From Dermacentor variabilis (lineage: Eukaryota; Arthropoda; Arachnida; Ixodida; Ixodidae), in contig NC_134569.1 in assembly GCF_050947875.1 (NCBI RefSeq), positions 39,797,777 to 39,861,776 of the forward strand: a DNA stretch of 64,000 nucleotides. The letters are read 5' to 3'. Positions 59,585 to 64,000 of the stretch are shown one piece after another. Position 1 is the first letter of the stretch; each line of letters begins with the position of its first letter. A program made the translations under genes and the position numbers. The notes under the pieces were generated by a model. That model had not been told where the DNA came from. It saw only the letters and a list, made by a program, of their open reading frames with translations, and ran no database searches.

Positions 59585-60166
59585 CAGCTATGCCCGCCTT
59601 TACGGGTCTACAAAGGCATTCCATTACTCTGCTCTTCCTCGTGCTATCAGAATATGGAATTCACTCCCGGACAGCATTGCAAGCCAATCTAACTACGATT
59701 CATTCCGTGATGCCTTGATTGAATACATGACTAAAGAAAAGTGAAGTTTTACGTTTGTCGCACAATGCTTTCTATACTTGCACTATATTTACAGCTTATT
59801 TTCGCATTATTACTGTTATGTCGCTATGTTTACCGTTTCGTTGGAATGTCGCGTCCGTAACTTTTCTGTCATTGTTTTTCATCATTACTGTTTTTATTAA
59901 TTACACGACTTCACTGACAACAATCTGTGTGATGTATTCCTTGTTATTATATTATGTTTTTTTATGTTTCTTCTTTTCCCTAGTGAATCGTGATCTAAAT
60001 AATTCTTTTTTATCTCAGTTGTACTTTGGTTGTAGGTTGTAAACAGATACGGTTTATAGATGTCTTGTATTCAATGTATTTTCTATGTACTGCCCCCCTT
60101 ACTCAATGCCTCACTTTGAGGCCTGTAAGGTATTTTTAAATAAATAAATAAATAAATAAATTGGTA
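59537..60166 (+). mobile_element. 3' end of a second LINE nested in the RTE endonuclease
   Basis: 5'-truncated: only the C-terminal tail of a non-LTR reverse transcriptase remains (ARLYGSTKAFHYSALPRAIR, WNSLPDSIASQ, stop at 59742-59744), followed by an AT-rich 3' UTR and an (AAAT)n tail at 60140-60162, as in CR1/L2/I-type LINEs. It splits the RTE frame between ANEEA and YGIDS. Confidence 0.75.
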
Positions 60167-60873
60167 ACTACGGTATCGATTCTAGAAACGCTAGAGGAGA
60201 TATGCTGGTAGAACTCGCAGAAAGGAATAAGCTGAGAATAATGAATACCTTTTTCAGGAAACGTAACAACAGAAAATGGACGTGGAAAAGCCCTAATGGT
60301 GAAACAAGAAATGAAATTGATTTCATACTTTCTGCTGATCTCAGCATAGTGCAGGATGTAGAAGTGATAGGTAGGGTAAAGTGTAGTGATCATAGGGTGG
60401 GGGCCTGGATTCACCTCAATTTGAATGGAGAAAGAGTAAAATTGGTCAAGAAAGAACAGGTCAACTTAGAGGCAGTAAGGGTAAAAGCAGACAAATTTAG
60501 GCTGGTACTTGCAAATATGCAGCCTTAGAACAGAGAGATGACGATGGCATAGAGGTCATGAATGAAACCGTAATGAGACTGGCTTCAGAGGCAGAAATTG
60601 AAGTGGGAGGCAAGGCACCAAGGCAACCAGTAGGCAAGTTCTCCCAAGTAGTACCTACTGTGTGCGAAAAAAAATAATACAATAATATGACTGCTTTGCC
60701 ATGAATTGAGGTTCTTCGCTTCCGTCAAACGATGCCGTCTGCACAATGTATACGCGTGCAGGCGACCCTCGCATATGTCTTTAGTTTGTCTGGTAACTCA
60801 GCGACTTGGCAGAGTGTTCGAAGGATATAGAGGATGAGCACACCTCAATCGGTGAAAGAACTACTGTTGTGTA

Positions 60874-61239
60874 GTGGGGAGTGAAATCGTATACAGCAGA
60901 TTGAAAGGTCAGGCCAAGCTCTCGCTCTTCGGAGACTCTAAAGATGTGAAGAAAGGTGCTGGGTGTGGGAGCTCAATCTTCACCGCACCGATCGGCCCTT
61001 TAGAAGCCACTGACTTCATTTGTGAGCTGCATTTTGATGCAAAGTACAGAATATTAATGAGGCATTATGTGCATATCATTGAAGGTCAGGAAGTATCTAC
61101 ACAGCGTGGTAAGCCTGCACTTCGGTCTGATGCGGTACCCACAACCTTTTGCCGCATCTTCTGGAGCACCTCTACGAGCAACCCATACACGAGCAGCCCA
61201 CACAAAAGAACAGTTCATAGGCTTCACTGCCTATACTAA
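60874..61239 (+). pseudogene. THAP-domain fragment (P-element-like transposase remnant)
   Basis: Frame contains FICELHFDAKY (second half of the C2CH finger, C-x2-H) and SDAVPTTF (the AVPTIF box that closes a THAP domain), preceded by GPLEATD. The N-terminal CxxC half is missing and the frame shifts afterwards. THAP domains occur in P-type transposases and host regulators; in this repeat-rich place a transposon remnant is more likely. Confidence 0.6.
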
Positions 61240-62804
61240 AAGCTTCCTGTACAGGATAAGAAAAACTAACTGTGAAACTACCGGGAAACTACAGTGAAAC
61301 TAACAGAAACTAAATACTCATGTGAAGAGGCTAAAGAAGACATAGAACACCTTCTTCTACACTCTAAAAATCATGATGCTCCCTGCAAATAGAACCTCTC
61401 TAAAAAACTACATGGCTTGGATCGATGGCCATAGGGAAAATTTCAGGTCCATGGCGAACAGAAAAACTTCAAACAATTGCTGCGCATGCCTTAGTACAAT
61501 TTTTGGATGAATCAAAAATATCACAGAGATACTAAGTCATATATACAATAGTATTATTGCTCGCATTGTTATTATTGACAGGCACCCTTAATTGCATGTT
61601 CATTGTGTCTTCGTGTTCATGTAACATTTGTATTTATTGCATTTAGAGTGCGGCATTCAAGTGCTTAACATCTTCTGTGTGAACATCTTGGTTTTGTGAA
61701 CATTTATGCTGTGTGAACTCATGTACTGCGTCTGAATTAACACTTCGGTTTTGCGAGTATTTATGACATGTGAACTCTTCTGTTGCGCAAACATTTATTC
61801 ATATTGCAGTGCTGAGACTTAGTACGTGAATGTTCGTTCATGTGTTTATTTGTCCAGTTTGGTGATTGTTGACAACTTCCCGACGATAACTATCACGTAA
61901 GAGAAGAGGAGTAGCCGGCGCGACACATATAGGCACCAACCTCTCCTTAAATGCATTTTGTATATTTTTTTTTAATAACGGCCTCGCATGCAACAGATGA
62001 AGGCTTGTCATTAAATAGAATGCCCCTTCTATCGGTTGAACTGTCATTGACATTGGAGGCTTGCGACGATGGAAACCTGCGCGAGCTCGAAGACATATAT
62101 ACAGTCGATAACATATGCTTCGTAATTCAAACAAATATAAACGATGTGTTCTGCTTTGTTCACCCAGGGGACCTGGAAAACCAACTACGTCTCAGGCGTA
62201 TGACGCATAAAACTAGGGAAATAAAATGGCTATTCCGTAAATAATATCAAAACATACAACTGACCTACAAAAAAAAAATGTGCGGCACGTAGCGAATGGG
62301 GAAATTTTGTTAGCATTCAATATAGCGCCTTGAGAATGGTGGAAAACGACGGTTTACAAATTTTTATTTAACGCCTAATTAAATCGCACAGCTATCATTT
62401 ATTCCTATACCTCGTCTGGACCATATATCCATTTCTTCGCAATATGAGCACTGAATTTCATCCCCTCATGACACAGTGAAAACGTGCACAAGGTTTAAAA
62501 TGGAAAGCAAGCTACAAACGCGGTCCTTCTGATTGCGGTCATGCTCGAACGCAACTGCAACGCTGCGTTCGAACGCGGCCGTGTTTCTGTTGGGCACGTT
62601 CGGACGCTGCCGGCCGGCGCCTCCGGCGTGCGCGGCCGGGGTGTTCAGAAGAAGGCGACGGTGGCGCCATCTGGACTTTCAATAAAACATGCCTCAGCGC
62701 GGAGCTTGTAAATGAACTGAAAGTCAATAGTATCCAGTACACCACAACACTGCCAGCAATAATAAACGGTAACAGCACATTGCTAGATTATCATGGGGCA
62801 ATAT
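61240..62804. other. No feature recognised
   Basis: 61240-61540 may continue the THAP-containing element in other frames. 62540-62650 is a GC-rich patch with cgttcgaacgcgg-type inverted sequence. Nothing else recognised. Confidence 0.4.
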
Positions 62805-63560
62805 ATGCACTCTTAAAAAAGTTTGTACCCTTTGGGTTGTATCTCGCCCTACAACGATACACTCGAGAAAGTTTACGCCCTTGGGTGTACACGCTTAAAA
62901 CGGCTGCACCCTTTGGGGTGTATATTTGTCCCACAACAATATATACACTCTTAAAACGGTTGCACCCTTTGGGGTGCATATTTGTCCCACAACGATAATC
63001 GTCATCTCTGCCTTGCTTGCGTTTCCTTTCTTGAAAACTCGGCGCTCGCTACTTTCCTGTTGAGAATACTGCGTCACACTGATAATGCGCATGCCGTTCA
63101 TGACTGGAAAGTACCGGGCTTGCAGCGTTAATTAAAAAAGAAAGAAAACACGGGCAAGAAAGATGACGATGATCGTTGGGGGACAAGATAATCTCCAAAG
63201 GGTAAATTTTTCTAAGAGAGTAATCGTCAGCTGCCTTGCTTGCGTTTCCGTTTTTGAAGACGGCGCTCGTTACTTTCCTGTCGAGAATCTTCATGTGTCA
63301 CACTGATAACGCGCAAACCGTTCGTGACTGGGAAGTACCAGGCTCGCAGCGTTAAAGAAAGGAAACGCGGGCAAGACAGATGACGTTTATTGTTCAGTAC
63401 ATGCAGTAACGAACAGCATGCGCGTTATCAGCATGGCATAGCATTGCCGACAGCATAGCCGACAGGAAAGTCGCGGGCGCGGCGTTTTCAAGAAAGGAAA
63501 CGCAAGCGAGGCATATACTGCTGCGTGGCAAATATACGCCCCAGAGGGTGTTCCTTTGTC
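62805..63560. mobile_element. Nested cluster of MITEs (CACTCTTAAA / ACCCTTTGGG family)
   Basis: At least three successive terminal units (62808, 62890, 62943) each with cttaaaa...accctttggggtgtatatttg. These are followed by two or three interior copies (gccttgcttgcgtttccttt, cgctcgctactttcctgt, gataatgcgcatgccgttca) in tandem up to an inverted terminus near 63530 (caaatatacgccccagaggg). Same family as the single MITE at 32090-32353. Confidence 0.8.
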
Positions 63561-64000
63561 TATGAGTGTAGAGTGTACACTTTGGTGTAAAATTTATGGT
63601 GCGTGAAAGGATGCCTTAGTAACTAAGTAAGCATAAGTAAAATAAGTAAGTAAGGGGTCCTGATCCCTTTTGACTCAGAGCAGGCGTTAGTCAACGCCAT
63701 AGGAGATGTTGAAAGTACGAAAAGGAAATAAAGTAAGGCGTAGAAAGTAAGGAGAGAAAGAACATAAAACACAGTTTTGTCACAGTCACAGTCTGTGTGT
63801 CCCTCTGGTTGGTCCGGTTCGTTGTATTCTAGGCTCCAGTACGTCGCCTCGGATTTCACCATGTGCCTTACTTTGCGGCACGTGCTTTGCGGGTGCCTTA
63901 CTTAGATGGCGCCACCATACTGAGGAAGGCTCGGGATCGCGTTGATTGCGCACATGATTGTGCGTTTCGTCGCTGCGCCGGTGTGCTTGCACATAGTAGC
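63561..64000. other. Window end: nothing recognised
   Basis: (AAGT)-like repeats at 63618-63650. The remaining GC-richer sequence holds no recognisable domain on either strand. Confidence 0.4.

Larger units (their letters stand above)
58806..60665 (+). mobile_element. RTE/CFDP2-like LINE fragment (endonuclease only)
   Basis: Frames spell the AP-type endonuclease of a tick RTE-like LINE in order: RTGEAYTLLNNGHVLCYRGL, KKQYGVGFLIHKDIAGSIDE, INERVAVVVIKLDKRHRLNI, YTVVMGDFNAKGGKKQANEE (MGDFNA is the catalytic motif), then after an insertion YGIDSRNARGDMLVELAERN, RKWTWKSPNGETRNEIDFIL and VKCSDHRVGAWI (SDHR motif). The reverse transcriptase is absent; frameshifts and stops make it dead. Confidence 0.85.

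Noticed and set aside
61951..62244. 97-codon + strand frame
   Set aside because: No domain or splice support; adjacent to repeat debris.

Overview
This is a eukaryotic, intron-rich and repeat-rich window. It most likely comes from a hard tick (Ixodidae). The evidence is tRNA-derived SINEs of the type known from ixodid ticks (Ruka-like), tick-type RTE/CFDP2-like LINE remnants, very long introns and dense cut-and-paste DNA transposons. I see no bacterial operon, CRISPR array, rRNA or functional tRNA gene.

Two host genes are supported, both on the + strand. (1) About 3.65-12.1 kb holds the 3' end of a gene. Four coding exons (3650-3769, 6639-6711, 8324-8519, 11594-11668) join in phase and end in a Ser/Asp/Glu-rich then Lys/Arg-rich tail with a TGA and a poly(A) signal. 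The tail resembles the C-terminus of condensin subunit CAP-G (NCAPG), but that identification is tentative. (2) 13.6-57.3 kb holds a complete SNX1/SNX2-type sorting nexin (PX-BAR) gene: nine exons coding for about 497 residues, including a 22-nt microexon and a probable GC-AG intron. Its coding sequence is about 1.5 kb spread over 43 kb. The protein belongs to the endosomal SNX-BAR/retromer coat.

Most of the remainder is mobile DNA sitting in introns. There are several distinct pogo/Tigger-type families (TA target duplications, termini resembling CAGTNNAACCTC), and two non-autonomous hAT-like copies with 8-bp target duplications, one of them interrupted by a MITE. There is also a decayed piggyBac transposon with TTAA ends split by a probable solo LTR, a TTAA-flanked MITE, a degenerate mariner-superfamily transposase, foldback elements and tRNA-SINEs. 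Several are nested, so relative insertion order can be read.

Downstream of the sorting nexin (57.3-64 kb) there is only repeat material: an RTE-like LINE endonuclease fragment interrupted by the 3' end of a second LINE, a THAP-domain fragment, and a cluster of MITEs sharing a CACTCTTAAA / ACCCTTTGGG terminal signature. I found no convincing new biological system. The most useful points are the SNX gene model with its unusual introns and the nested transposon structures.
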